Assembly (NCBI RefSeq): GCF_001641265.1
Contig: NW_020167524.1
Coordinates: 868,001 to 932,000, forward strand
DNA from: Pseudogymnoascus destructans
Lineage: Eukaryota; Ascomycota; Leotiomycetes; Thelebolales; Thelebolaceae
Length of the DNA stretch: 64,000 bases
Direction of reading: 5' to 3'
The position numbers and the translations under genes were made by a program. Numbering within the stretch: position 1 is the first letter of the stretch; each line of letters begins with the position of its first letter. Positions 1 through 11,445 of the stretch are shown here, piece by piece. The notes under the pieces are model-generated. The model was not told where the DNA came from and searched no databases. It worked only from the letters and a program-made list of their open reading frames with translations.

Positions 1-514
1 TAGGCACGGACGATGGCGGCGGTGGGGATGAGGCAATATTGCTTGCTTCTCCCGCTTTATGTTTTATATGATGGCGTTTCTCCGGCCAGTCATCTTGCAA
101 ACTGGACTGCTTTTCATCATAACATGAACGGGGTAGACACCAGGCTTGCGGGCTGTCACCATTATCCCCTATCGCCTCTTCTGCTTCTTCTAGAGCCAAG
201 GCGAGAACCCGGTGAAGTATCAGGTCGTTGATATCTGTATCTGGGTTCTTCAGGGCCTCAATCGCTTTCTGGGACTTCAGGGCAGTAAGCGCTTTCTCGG
301 ACTTTGGCTCAAGGGATGGATACGGCTGTTCCAACGGAGACGAAGACCACAGTTTTCTTTCGCCGCCATGTTCAAATTGTTGCGCAAGCTCTATAGAGCA
401 AGGGACATCGAGCAGCGTGACTGTATGGTCTTCATTTTGCCACAAAATGCACGTCTTCTCGCTGGAGTTGGGGCAAGCATCGCCTCCCATACTTGTTGCC
501 GTTGATGCCGCCAT
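1..514 (-). CDS. Partial protein of unknown function, N-terminal part, runs off the left edge
   Basis: On the minus strand a frame opens with ATG at 514 and stays open without a stop for 171 codons to base 1, so only the N-terminus is in the window. An in-frame TAG at 530-532 lies just upstream, which supports the ATG at 514 as the start. The protein is hydrophilic and acidic: a stretch with EALKNPDTDINDLILHRV is followed by a Glu/Ala-rich helix-like segment (ALALEEAEEA) and ends at the edge in a Ser/Pro run. I see no signal peptide, membrane segment or known catalytic motif and do not recognise the family. Length without stops and even codon use argue for a real gene; an intron cannot be excluded. 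It is divergent from the mitochondrial carrier gene. Confidence 0.5.
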   Translation of the reverse strand, partial: MAASTATSMGGDACPNSSEKTCILWQNEDHTVTLLDVPCSIELAQQFEHGGERKLWSSSPLEQPYPSLEPKSEKALTALKSQKAIEALKNPDTDINDLILHRVLALALEEAEEAIGDNGDSPQAWCLPRSCYDEKQSSLQDDWPEKRHHIKHKAGEASNIASSPPPPSSVP

Positions 515-1110
515 CGTCGAGGCACGTGCCTAAAACATGTTCCAGACCATTCGCCAACGCCACTACTCCTAGCCACTACTCCTAGCGCCTAAAAGTCTAA
601 ATCATAGGTCATGTGACCCAGTCTAGTTCACGTGCCTAGACAGTTCAAGGCAAATAGGGTCCCAAGCCAGCGCCAACAGCGCTAGTTAACAATACTCATA
701 ATTAACATGAAGGCTCTTAGTCACTTAATATTATAATTGTCATATTAGTTATATAGAATTAGAGCTAATAGAGTGGCGGGAGCGGTTAGATCGTGTGATA
801 GATAGGGTTTGTACGGAGTATAAAACGTCAAAACTTACAAACTTGAAAGCTCGGCAATGGGGGCCAAAGATCCCTGCCGAAGCCGAGCCGACGGTATGCG
901 GGGTGCGAAAACGTAACGGGCTCTCACATTTGTTCCAGTTCCAATCTCCAATTGCCAATCAGACCACAGCCAAATGGGCAACATAATTAATTATAGTTAA
1001 CAAATTCGCCTCAAAATCTTGACATGAACTTCTCATAGCCCTACAGATAACGTCTATAGTCTATATAAACCTCTTAGCGGCGGCGAGGCATGCCACCAGC
1101 TCGCTAAGCT
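515..1110. other. Intergenic, shared upstream region of two divergent genes
   Basis: No coding signal was seen. The stretch is AT-rich between about 680 and 780 and again near 980. A short direct duplication (CCACTACTCCTAG, twice) lies near 560-590. It separates the partial minus-strand gene from the plus-strand carrier gene and presumably holds both promoters. Confidence 0.4.
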
Positions 1111-2380
1111 ATGCCCCCGGCCTTGTTGAGCCATGCCTCCCTCTCCGCGCCGACGACACTCCCGACAACGACACCACCGATGAACAGACCTCGAGAGATG
1201 GATGCGCGCGGGGAGCATGGACCCAGAGATGCGGCTGTCTGTCCTACCGACGACGAGGCGGTGACGCCGAGGAAGCGCCCGAATAAACAGAGCGTGGACT
1301 ATCTCTGGCGAAGTGGGCTCGCCGGCGGTCTTGCCGGATGCGCTGTACGTGACACTCTCCGTTCTTCCTCTCAGTCGCAATCGTGCTAATAGTACCCCCC
1401 AGGCTAAATCAGTTGTTGCGCCGCTTGACCGAGTCAAAATCCTCTTCCAGTCCTCCAATCCACAGTTCGCGAGATATGCCGGATCCTGGGCTGGCGTTTT
1501 CGCCGCGATGAGCACCATATACCGTGACGAAGGCGCTGTCGGACTCTACCGCGGGCACTCTGCGACGATCCTCCGTATCTTCCCCTATGCCGCCATCAAG
1601 TTTCTGGCGTACGAACAGATACGATCCGTCATAGTCCACAGCCCCGAGCACGAAACACCTCTCCGACGACTCCTCTCTGGCAGTCTGGCAGGCGTGACGA
1701 GCGTCTTCTTCACGTACCCGCTCGAAGTCATCAGAGTGCGCCTGGCATTCGAGACGAGGAAAGACCACCGCAATGGCCTCACCAACATTGTCAGGACGAT
1801 ATACCACGAGCAGCCGGCGGCGCGCCGGCCAACCCCGTCGATAACATCGACTTCCGCGCCTGTCGCAACTGTCCAGGCGGCTGAGAAGGTTGCAGTCGAA
1901 ACACTTCATAAAGTCGCACCCCAAGGCGGCCTGATAAACTTCTATCGTGGGTTCTCGCCGACGATGCTGGGAATGCTTCCGTATGCTGGGATGTCGTTTT
2001 TGACTCACGATACTACGGGGGATTTACTGCGCCACCATTCTATCGCGAAGTATACCACTTACGCAAGGCCGGCGGGATACCCTGAAGGAAAGCCGGATCC
2101 ATTGAAATCTTGGGCTGAGCTATTCGCGGGTGGTATTGCGGGGTTGGTGAGCCAGACCTCGAGTTACCCGCTAGAGGTGATCCGGAGACGCATGCAAGTT
2201 GGTGGAGCAGTGGGAGATGGGCGGCGGTTACGTATTCGCGAGACGGCGGGGATTATATTCAAGGAGAAGGGCTTCAGGGGGTTCTGGGTGGGACTGAGTA
2301 TTGGCTATGTGAAGGTTGTGCCCATGGTTGCTATTAGCTTCTTCGTGTATGAGAGGGTCAAGACGTGGTTGGGTATTTAG
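1111..2380 (+). CDS. LEU5: Mitochondrial carrier, Leu5/SLC25A42-type (probable coenzyme A transport)
   Basis: Two exons, 1111-1344 and 1403-2380, joined in phase 0 across a 58-base GT-AG intron, give 403 residues; an internal ATG at 1180 would give 380. The three-fold carrier repeat is clear: each repeat starts with the PxD/ExxK/R signature (APLDRVK at about residue 84, YPLEVIRVR near 200, YPLEVIRRR near 320), and the repeats contain the usual G-rich turns such as GLYRGHSATILRIFPYAAIKF. Repeat order and the residues around the first signature resemble the fungal Leu5/Graves-disease-carrier group, which moves coenzyme A into mitochondria. The insertion between repeats two and three (about residues 205-250, Thr/Ala/Pro-rich) is longer than the core fold needs. 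The family call is firm; the substrate rests on resemblance. Confidence 0.88.
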
Positions 2381-2716
2381 ATTGGATCTGCTGATGGCAT
2401 AGCTTTGCGGAAGCGTTCGATTAGAGGATACCCAGCGGAAGGAGTTGTGGTGGGAGGCAGCATGCATTGGTGCATTTGTTGGCGTTTAGTAAATCCGTGG
2501 TAGGACAGCGGATAAAATTTAAATCACAAAAGATATGAATATCAGTTCAAAAGATGCCATCTGATGAGTGTCCACCTCCCCACCCTTGTCAAGATTACCA
2601 GCGAGACTAAATGGATTTAAAGGTAGATCAACCAGTAGTGCGTATTATATTACAAGAGTACGAGTATTATCTATTACTAACTATGATACCGCCTTACTCC
2701 ATCGCAAATCGCCTGC
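2381..2716. other. Intergenic, tail-to-tail
   Basis: Lies between the ends of the convergent carrier and Rds1-like genes. It is AT-rich from 2500 to 2690 and likely holds both polyadenylation regions. Nothing else was seen. Confidence 0.4.
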
Positions 2717-4414
2717 TTATCCCGCTTGATACAGCCCCAAAGCAACGACATGCGGATTGACAGAGGTAAGGTTAAACATCGAGAACGGCGCATCCGTATC
2801 AGTAAGTCCAATAAACATAGTACCATTAATCGCTGGGTCGCCTTCAAACGTGCTAATATCGGGCTGCAGCGTCGTCCCACTGCTTGTTCCGTTCGGCACC
2901 AACTTGATGTCCTCTAGCGGCGAGTACGTGACGTTGAGTTGCGATACCCAAACCACGAACTTGGGATCCTTGGCCAGCGTGCTCGTCACGTAGGAGTTAT
3001 TAGGTCCTACAGGCTTTCCAGGCGCATCCCAGGATAAGAAGACCTGGCGTCCTGGGAAGGACAATGGGATCGAGCGGTTCTGGGAAACGGAGCCCTCGCA
3101 GGAGTTGCCGGTCTTGTTGGTCAAAGTGCAAGAAGCATTTCCTGCCGCTGCGTCACTGCCCGGAGCGGCAGGACCCCAGCCTACGGTTTCATTGCTGGAG
3201 ATCTTGGTAGTATTCCCAGGTCTTGCTGCGCTGGCACCTTGCGAGGCGTTCACGAGGGCTGTGTTAGGCTGGTTCAGGATGTGCAGTTCCGGGAAGTTCT
3301 GCCAGGCGAGACGCTTGGCGTTGGATGGGCAGGAGGCAATGTATGGGGCAAGGTAGGTCCAGGCCCATGACTGTGGGATGCCCGTCTTGAACCAGACGGG
3401 CATTGGGAAGAGGCCTGCGAATTGGCGAAAAATCATCGCTTGGCGGCCTTCTGTTGCGATGGACTGGTCGAGGAGCTGGGCTGACTCGCGCGAATCTAGA
3501 TGTGCTTGGAAACCCCAGACACCAGACTCGCCCCATTGAGTAAGCTTGGCGGCGAAGTCGAAAGCTTCGTGCAGGGTCTCGTAGGGGTAGTGGTAGCTAC
3601 ACTGTGGGGTTGATCCACCGGGGCCGCCGAGGAGATTGCTCACGAGAGTAGCGTGGCCGTTCTCTTGCTCGGCCATAAACTCGACCAGGAAGCGGTCGCT
3701 GGCGGTTAGGTTCAGCTTGGCAAAGTCGGCTTCGGAGAAGCGGTTCAGAATATCTTTGAAAAGATCTAGCTCGATCCACTCCTGATAGAGGCCAAGGAGT
3801 AGCGACTGGTAATCAAAGTCGGACTGAACGCGGTATACCGGCTCGGTGCCATTGGTTCCGAGCCCACCAGCTGGCTGGAAGGGGATCGTCTGGTTGCTCT
3901 GAAGAATGCCATTCGCTTTGAACACTGTTGCTTCACGGTTGGGTGGGAGGGCCGAGATAGTGCCATTCAATGCTCCCTTTGCAATTGCACCCGTTACGGT
4001 AGCAGTGCCAGTGAAATTTCCATGAGTTGTCTCCGGGTTGGGGCTGACAAGAGGCTGAGCAGGAATCGTAGCACCAGGGATATCGGTTGCGGGAGTCCCT
4101 GCAATCGATGCAGCTGAGGCGAGCGCCTCAGAGTTGACCGTCGCCGCCTCGTTGAATGAAAACGGCTCTGGGCTAAAGTTGGTGTCGATGGGAAGGGAAG
4201 CACTAATAGTACCCGTAGCTTCGGACGAGCCACCCCCCGAACTGGCACCAGAGCTCGAGCCAGATCCGGGGCCCCTGCTGCTTCCACCCAAGCTGCCTCC
4301 ACCCGTGGGCGAAGAAGTAGGCTTGGGGCTGCCGCCAGCCTGTCGCATGTGGAGGTCCGGAATGAGTGCATTTGCAACGGCAAGGCCGGCAACAAATGTT
4401 ATTCTGCCGTACAT
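2717..4414 (-). CDS. Rds1-like secreted stress-response protein with ferritin-like domain
   Basis: A single uninterrupted frame of 565 residues. It begins with a hydrophobic signal-like N-terminus (MYGRITFVAGLAVANA), followed by a low-complexity Gly/Ser/Pro stretch (about residues 25-75), a linker, and then a helical ferritin-like region from about residue 200, with FDYQSLLLGLYQEWIELDLF and later EFMAEQENGHATLVSNLLGG; the spaced Glu/His residues fit this fold. The C-terminal third is beta-rich with many N-x-S/T sites, consistent with secretion and glycosylation. Homologues are annotated as stress-response protein Rds1, first known in fission yeast from responses to nutrients and stress; the biochemical role is not established. 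Unusual for this window, the gene has no intron. Confidence 0.82.
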   Translation of the reverse strand: MYGRITFVAGLAVANALIPDLHMRQAGGSPKPTSSPTGGGSLGGSSRGPGSGSSSGASSGGGSSEATGTISASLPIDTNFSPEPFSFNEAATVNSEALASAASIAGTPATDIPGATIPAQPLVSPNPETTHGNFTGTATVTGAIAKGALNGTISALPPNREATVFKANGILQSNQTIPFQPAGGLGTNGTEPVYRVQSDFDYQSLLLGLYQEWIELDLFKDILNRFSEADFAKLNLTASDRFLVEFMAEQENGHATLVSNLLGGPGGSTPQCSYHYPYETLHEAFDFAAKLTQWGESGVWGFQAHLDSRESAQLLDQSIATEGRQAMIFRQFAGLFPMPVWFKTGIPQSWAWTYLAPYIASCPSNAKRLAWQNFPELHILNQPNTALVNASQGASAARPGNTTKISSNETVGWGPAAPGSDAAAGNASCTLTNKTGNSCEGSVSQNRSIPLSFPGRQVFLSWDAPGKPVGPNNSYVTSTLAKDPKFVVWVSQLNVTYSPLEDIKLVPNGTSSGTTLQPDISTFEGDPAINGTMFIGLTDTDAPFSMFNLTSVNPHVVALGLYQAG

Positions 4415-5383
4415 GGTGAAAGAGATCCCGGAGTGAAAAAGAACAAAACGGGTGTGGTAAGTATGAGAAGCCAGAAAATGTACGAGAACAACCCCCCAAT
4501 AGTTTTATATCGATCCACCATGAACTTGATGTCACTACTCAAAGGAAACCATGACGCCTTGATAGGCAGCCCTACCCTATTTATCCGAGATGTGATAAGA
4601 GTTGATGCTTTATACCCAGTGCCAGTAATTCCTCCGGGGGCCAGTTAGTTGGAGTCGGGGACGCCAATGGTCTGCCTACTATGTACTGGGGTGCCGATGC
4701 CCTCCATTATACACTATCGGACAATTCACGTAAATATACCCCTCGAGTTGTTGAAATCCAGGCATCTGAAGGGGGTAATAAAAGGGTCGCCGCGCTCCAA
4801 TCACAGCTCAAGGCCCCGAGCTATATATGACCCTATCTTTCTTCTGGTTGTGATCTAAGGGGGGCATTTGACATAATGAAAGAGATGCTCACACCAATCG
4901 CGATACACATGATCTTGCAACTCGGCCACTAGGGCCATAAACCATCTTAGACCATGCACTAACAGATGATGTAAAACAGCCTTCAGCCTTCATTTAGTGC
5001 TTGAATAATGCTGATTTGCACATACACTGGTATGCGAGTAATACATATCTACCTGTCTGAGAGGAGATTTGTGGGGAGTAGCTCCGTTCTCTCATTCCCC
5101 CCTTCACCAATGTCGTCAAACCAGTAATATACCCCAGCAAAAGATCCTCCCGTCCCATCCGGGTCCAAGCATAAATCAACATCACATCTCCACAATATTA
5201 ATCGACCTTCTCCTTCACAAACAAACCGCCATTCATTATCAGTAAACGATAATTCTTACAGTTTCTAGCAACGATAGTATTAATGTAAGTTCTTAGCTTC
5301 ATAAGTTGTAAAGCCAGTAATTTGTCTTCTTATTCCCACACGAAATTTTACTATTTATTAGGATTCCCAACTGGAGATCTAGT
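4415..5383. other. Intergenic, upstream of Rds1-like gene
   Basis: Between the start of the Rds1-like gene and the end of the histone deacetylase, both on the minus strand. A pyrimidine/purine-mixed 4420-4500 segment probably holds the promoter. No conserved coding frame or RNA gene was recognised. Confidence 0.35.
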
Positions 5384-7370
5384 CTAACTTCGTCCTTGCA
5401 ATGGCAATCTACAAAGAGCCAGCGCAGCCTCTGCCTCGGGATCTGGGCCAATGGTGCCATCCAAACGGCGATAAAGGCAGCGATCCTGTCTGTTCCTCCG
5501 AACACACGTACTACAGAATGGCCTCGCTTTATCACACTTTGTTTTCCCAACCTTACAGCACTCACACCTGGGGTCATCTGCTGGATCCCTAGGCCGCGCT
5601 TTTGCGCGTGTGGGACTATCGGCGGCAGAGCCGACGTTGGTATCTGTTAATCTTTTTGTTGGCGATACCTTGTTAGCATGCTGTTCCACCCTCACCATTT
5701 GTTCCAGTATTCCAAGTCTTTGAGTGTCTGACCTGAGTGCGACCCTTCCATATGTACCTTGCTCTACATCTTTGCCATCGCGATAGTTACGGGGAGTTTT
5801 CGTTGGAGTGTCTTTTTGTCTACGCCTAGACATGGCATATGTGATGCCATCTTCATCATCGCTATCAGTCAGCTCCTCGCCCCTATGAACCTGACGATTG
5901 AGCCGATAGACAGTATATCGGACATCAGGATAGTCAACCTCATCCGCGTCCTTGCGTGCGTCCTCCGCCTCTGGAGCTACCCAAAAAGCAAGCGATGACC
6001 GAGGGACGTCTTGTATCTGAACAGATGGGGGGCCGGCGATGTTTCGAAGGTTCTCAAAGATTCTGATTTTAGTTTGTTCAAGAACCCGAACAGTGTTCTG
6101 GTTCTTCTTATCTGCTGCTGCACAGACATCGAGTTTATAGTCTGGCGCATAGTACTATATCTGCAATTAGCTGCGTCATCGATGTTTCCTAAGGAGGCTT
6201 TCGCAAACTTACTTCGTAATATTCATCGTTCACAGGAAGATCTGAGGGTTGAAGGTCGGTCCCCACGAGAACACCTGTTTCGTATGCCCAGGTTCGGGCA
6301 ACATTGCGGATAGTGTACCCGCCACCACCCAGCACCAGGGTCGGAACAGAGAGCCGTTTTACAAACTCAATGCAGTTTGCATGGCCCCGCATACTCAGAT
6401 TGAGCCCGCCAAGCTTGTCCTGGTTGAGGCTGTCCGCACCACACTGAAGAACAATGACTGAGGGGCAAAAACGAGCCATGATTTCTTCAATCACTGGCTC
6501 AAAAATTCCTTTGTAAGAGGCATCGTCAATGCCTTTACTAAGAGGGAAATTGACTGAAAAGTTCCGGCCTTCTCCGCGGCCAACATCACTCAGTGACCCT
6601 GTCTGAGGGAAAAAGCCAGCACTGGGACTATATTGGTGAAAACTGGCCGTCATGACGCGATCAGTCGTCAAAAACGCGGTTTCAACTGCGTCTCCGTGAT
6701 GGACATCGATGTCAATGTAAAGAACACGCGGATAGTGGCGGAGCAGCTCCAAGATACCTAGCACGATATCTAGCACCTCGTAAGCTAATATGATCAAAGA
6801 GCATTGGATCCACAAATTTACCATTAATGTAACAAAATCCAGATGCTTGTGATTTCATGGCATGATGAAGTCCGCCAGCCCAGTTGATTGCAATATCGCA
6901 GTTGTTCAGACCAAGTTTCGCAGCTCCTTCCAAGCTTCCTGCAGCAGAGATGGCGCTGAATCTAAAGACTTCTTCAAAAGCTGGACAGTCGTTCTCACCA
7001 AGGCCAAAACACTCTTCGGGGGGTGGGAGCACGGTTTCTGGCGTTACTCTCTCCAAGAAGTCGACGTATTCGTCGGCATGGAAGTTCTTCATCTCATCTG
7101 CAGTCGCAGGCTTTGCACGCTTTAATAGGCGTCAGCATGTTGCTAGAGCCTTTGATAGTTGACGCCTACAAGAATAGATAGTTTCTTGTATATCCCGGTG
7201 TGCATGATAAGACTGTGTGTCATCTTGATTCGTTGTGGCTCCATAGGATGATCTTCGCGATAGTAGTGGTTGGCTACGTCCTCATCATAGTAGTATGAAA
7301 TCCTCTTGGTGTTTTGGGACTTGAGAACCCTCAGATCGAGGGGCGGGTATGAGCCGCTTTTGGAACTCAT
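5384..7370 (-). CDS. HOS2: Histone deacetylase, class I, Hos2/HDAC3 type, with C-terminal cysteine-cluster extension
   Basis: Four exons on the minus strand, 7370-7170, 7119-6822, 6769-6213 and 6154-5384, give 608 residues with all junction phases consistent. The deacetylase core is complete: the N-terminus with RISYYYDEDVANHYY, then INWAGGLHHAMKSQASGF, VLYIDIDVHHGDAVE, GRGEGRNFSVNFPLSKG, VLQCGADSLNQDKLGG and LGGGGYTIRNVARTW, which carry the catalytic His pair, zinc-binding Asp/His/Asp and the tyrosine loop. It removes acetyl groups from histone tails within Set3-type complexes in fungi. The last exon reads from EYY/APDYKLDV into an acidic segment and then, in the same frame, into a Zn(II)2Cys6-type cluster, making it longer than usual Hos2 proteins. 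A possible extra intron (5757-5644, 114 bases, in frame) would not remove the cluster. The core call is firm; the tail needs transcript support. Confidence 0.88.
5477..5566 (-). other. Zn(II)2Cys6-type cysteine cluster in the deacetylase C-terminus
   Basis: Six cysteines are spaced C-x2-C-x6-C-x6-C-x2-C-x8-C (about residues 549-578 of the deacetylase). The middle, GKTKCDKARPFCSTC, has the Lys-Cys-Asp and Arg-Pro-x-Cys pattern typical of fungal binuclear zinc clusters. In that family the cluster is a DNA-binding domain and usually sits at the N-terminus of transcription factors, so its place at the end of an enzyme is odd. Confidence 0.6.
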
Positions 7371-7884
7371 GGTGGCTCATCTGCGAATACGCAACAGAAC
7401 AGAAATATTAAAAGGGCTGTTGAAAGAAGAGTGGTGTATAGATCCAGGGTACCTGCAGGGTGCTTCTGTGGGAAGGGAGACGTGAAATCAAAAACAAACT
7501 TGGGCGGAGTAGGATGGAGAGGGGGTTTCTAACTACAATGCCAGACGTTCCCCTTCAGGACGTTTAACACTTCTGCACTGTAGCAGTGAACTACTAGTCG
7601 TCTAAAGACATCAGCGTTAAAACCAAGTTAAAATTGCTATCCAGCAACGAGGCAAATAGGGAAACACTTCACGCATGTTCAACTCCGCCTTGCATCACTG
7701 TCCGGGTGTAAAACCCGAAGAGCAGCGCGTTAACATTAGGCATTCGACTTGACTTATACTGTGTTATTAAATGTTCCGTGAGATTCGTATTTTCAACGAG
7801 ACTCAACCAATCAACCACATCGTGTAGGTATGCTCCGCGTGAATTATCGTGAGATCTGCCGCTAAACTAACATACATAGGCAAT
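7371..7884. other. Intergenic, promoter side of histone deacetylase and end of URB1
   Basis: Both flanking genes are on the minus strand. A purine-rich segment lies immediately upstream of the deacetylase start (7400-7530). No other gene was recognised. Confidence 0.35.
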
Positions 7885-10800
7885 CTATTTTTGGGAAACT
7901 AAGCCATCAATGATCTCCTGGGGACTCTGCCCACTCCACCCCTTTAACCTTTCCTCGCTACATGTATTCACAAGTCGTTCTAAGAGTATCTGCGCAGTAA
8001 GTCCTTTCTTGCCCTCCAGGGCAACTTGTGCCTTCAACCAGCTAACCACGCCGAATCTCGTGAGAAGTGTTTCGGATCCCCCTTCGATTTCCGTCGCTCT
8101 CCAGACAATTTGTAGAATCTTTTCGCGTAGGTTATCGGCCATGTATACGTTGCTATAGATACCTAGAGCCTTCTCAAACACCCGCCTTTTGTGAAAGATC
8201 GCCAACTCCTCTGTAGTCATGAGAGACGATAGCAGGTAAGAAAGGAGCCAAATAAGCTCCGTATAGCGCGCATCATCCAGAGTCGGTGGGCTAGAAATTA
8301 CAGCATGAACAAGAGGTAGTTTGTCTGCCTCCCAGCTTGGGCCTAGTGTCAAGAAGCTGTTCACTTTCGCGTACAAAACATGGAGGGGGTCAATGAGCAC
8401 CCGCAAAGCTGATGCGGCGAAGACCGTAATCGTGCACGGCACAGGTTTGACGTTGACGATGGGCCTCACTGTCTCGAGAAGTTCACAGAGAAGCAGCCAG
8501 AGTGGTTCTTTCTCCGGGTAGCTGGAAGACTTCAGCGTGTGGTTGATCTTGCTAAGGGCGGTGAGAGCTTCGACACGGGCGGAAAGGGTCGGAGAGCTGA
8601 GGAGGTGAATAAGGGAGGCAATCTGGCCTTCGTCGATTAGAAACTCAATTTCTTTGCTCGGCCATCGTGACAGAGGCGTGCGGTCGTCTAGGTCTGGTAG
8701 TGACACGGCCGAGAGTGTAGCAGTAATTTGAAGCTTTTGGGTGTCTGTGACAGCCGAAGCGCTCATGGTCTTTTTGGGCGCCGGGGCCACTATGGGGAAA
8801 CATCCTGGGATATCGATAGAGTCGACGAGTTTCCTAGAGCGGTCGATAACTTTCTGTATCTTCGGGTAAGGCGATGAGGCAGCTGAGAGGGATTTGGTGA
8901 TGGACTTCAAAACCTTCTTGTCTTCGGAAATTTTCAAAGAAGCTGCCAAGTACTGCGAAATAAACGATGAAACGGCGGCAATCTTAGCTGTGTCGGCAGT
9001 TTTAACCACAAATGGGTACTGCTCTGCAACAGAAAAATGGAGAAGGCTGACTGGAAGACTCTGTATGCTGGTTTCGTCACCTTTGGAGACAGCAGCATAC
9101 TCCTGCTCTAGAGCATCAATATACTTGATGGGGGTTGATGAGCATCGGAGAGTACAGTTGTCAACAAACTCGAAGACCAGCCCAGAGTCTTCATCTTCAA
9201 TCGATGCCTTGGTAGAAGCAATAAGGGCATCAACTGACGATAATTCGGTCTGTGACTGTAAAATTCCATTCTCTTTAACCAAGGAATCCACAATAGACCT
9301 CATCTTTAGCAGTGGCATATCTGAAGAAGCTTCGGCAAGTAGACGAAGCATGGACGTGAATGGAGAAATTGATAGGCCTTCCGATTTGTTGAACCATCTC
9401 ATTCCTGGCGAACAATGAGCGATTCGGAAAAGATTCTCGACTTCCATCACCCGCTGAGATTTATCTTCCGGCGAGATCTCTTCTGATTCCAGTAGTTGTA
9501 ATGCCTTTGATAAGGGCGTGGATACATCAAATTTGGATTCTAACGCCGCCTGGGGTACGACTTCATAGTACATGACCAATAGCCTACTGGCAGCTTGTTT
9601 TTGAGCAATTTCAGAATCATCAATACTTCTGAAAGAGCTAATAGCATCTTTCATAGCAGGGCATCTTCTGCAGAATTCATCCTTGAGGTTAATGGCTGCC
9701 TCATTCCAAAGAGGAGACATCTCAGAAGCCTCGCGATACATAGATAGAATCTTTTGGAGCTTTTCAAAAGCAACTGTCAGCAGACGGACCACGAAAAAGG
9801 TGATGAGAGGATCCTTTTGGCCCAAACATCGCGTGAGGATTTTCTGGTTGGCTGGTTGAGGTAATATGCTTTCAATAACGATCGATGATGGTGGTGGGGT
9901 TCTTGCGTATCGTTCCAGATGTCCAAAGAATTTTGGGACTGGAAGTTGGAGTACGGAGAAGAGAAATGCCGAGTATCCCATCCATGTCGATGTGGCTTTC
10001 GGGTCGAATGGAAAGCTCTGCTTGTTGAAAAAGTAGTGTGCCACCAGTTCAGGAGCAACTTTAAATATAGCAAGTAAGAGGTTTGATTGATTGGTGCTTG
10101 CCCAAGGCCGCAGGGTTTGTATGAACTCAGACAACACGGAATTGCGGACGGTGACTTTGCCATTATATCGGCTAGCCCAATCGAGGCTATCCAGGCCAAT
10201 ATCGACATGTCTTTCGGGGCCAGCACGTCTGCCAGTGTCATCTGCGTTGGCGTCTTTCGGATAGAAGCCACTTTGGCGGTAAAGCAACCCCATGTCTGGG
10301 GAAGTGCAGGCTAGAACAAGCCACTCGTTAACCAGAAAATCGATAGGTTTCTCATTTTCCGATGCTTCATCGCCTTCAAAGGCATATCCATACAGTTGGG
10401 CAATCCGTCCGAGGTTGACTGCGTTCAAAAGCTTAGATTTGGCGTCGCAAGGGAGGGCATCATCTTGAAGTACATGAACTCTAGTCGTGTCCAAAAATTC
10501 CACAATAACATGCGGAGGGTCGCGGTTGATATCTCGCGTTGCTCCTGAAACAATATCCCGTTGCCTTAATAGTTCCTTCCTGGCGTCCGTGGGAAGAAAC
10601 TTGACCAGAGAAAGGAAGAGGCGAAGGGAATTCGTTCGCACCGAGGGTTTCCTACGTTCTTCCAGACCTTCTCCGGAATACCTAATTCCAAGGTTTCGGG
10701 GTAACCCTTTCAAGCTCAAATCTCGGATACGGAAAAGCTGGCTCGCAAGTGCGCCTCCGTCAAATATCGCAACTTCTCTTAATAATCGCAGTGCGGGCGA

Positions 10801-11445
10801 GATAACAAAATCCTTTGATTTATTGGTTGTCGTTCCACGGGAAATCAGTTCCAATTGTCGCTTCTGCAGCAACGTTCGGCCCAGTCGAAGGCCATATGGC
10901 ACGAGCTCGAGTTTGGTCGATATTATTTTGAACAGGAGGGCTAAGACAGCAGGTACCGCGGAGAGGAGCGAATCGTTGTTGGATTGGGCTGCGAAGCTCC
11001 ATGTTTGCATGATATCCGATAGATATACTGCAGCTTTATCCTCTTCGTCTGTCGTAATTTGTGCTTGAAGATATTCTTGGAGAATAGAAAGGCGGTCGGA
11101 TTGCTCCTCACCTAGGAGGCCATCAAGGAAAGCTTTGAAGGATTGAATTCCTGTCGGTTGTTAGGATGGTATTTTAAGTATTGACGGAGCCATGAAATAA
11201 TATAGTGATGGGAGATACCGCCGTCAGAGCATTTAAGGTCTGCCAAACGAATTAAAATATATCCAGAAATACGTACCATGCTTTCCTCTTGCTAGATCCT
11301 GATCGAAACTCAGCAATTGCTGCAATTGTCTCCCAGATTGAATTTCTTGCTGGGTATTCACTGTCTTCAATCCATGGGACAATTTTTGACGCTTCAGATA
11401 GGCATCATGCCCATCTCCGATGTCGACTGGTGCACGTTTTGACAT
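7885..11445 (-). CDS. URB1: Urb1/Npa1-like nucleolar pre-60S ribosome assembly protein
   Basis: Two exons on the minus strand, 11445-11277 and 11150-7885, meet in phase 1 and give 1144 residues. The short first exon (MSKRAPVDIGDGHDAYLKRQK) is basic. The second begins GIQSFKAFLDGLLGEEQSDR, typical of the Npa1 N-terminal region, and continues as a long helical-repeat protein. The C-terminal 200 residues contain ELIWLLSYLLSSLMTTEEL, the RRVFEKALGIYSNVYM segment and ILQIVWRATEIEGGSETLLTR, which fit the NopRA1 C-terminal domain. Urb1 acts in the nucleolus in early pre-60S particles, in rRNA processing. It is shorter than the yeast protein (about 1760 residues) but close to what I expect for filamentous ascomycetes. 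The start was chosen as MSKRAP rather than the upstream MGISTI, which is equally in frame. Confidence 0.8.

Noticed and set aside
5759..6461. Plus-strand frames over the histone deacetylase
   Set aside because: They are antisense to conserved exons and show no homology; the minus-strand gene explains the sequence.
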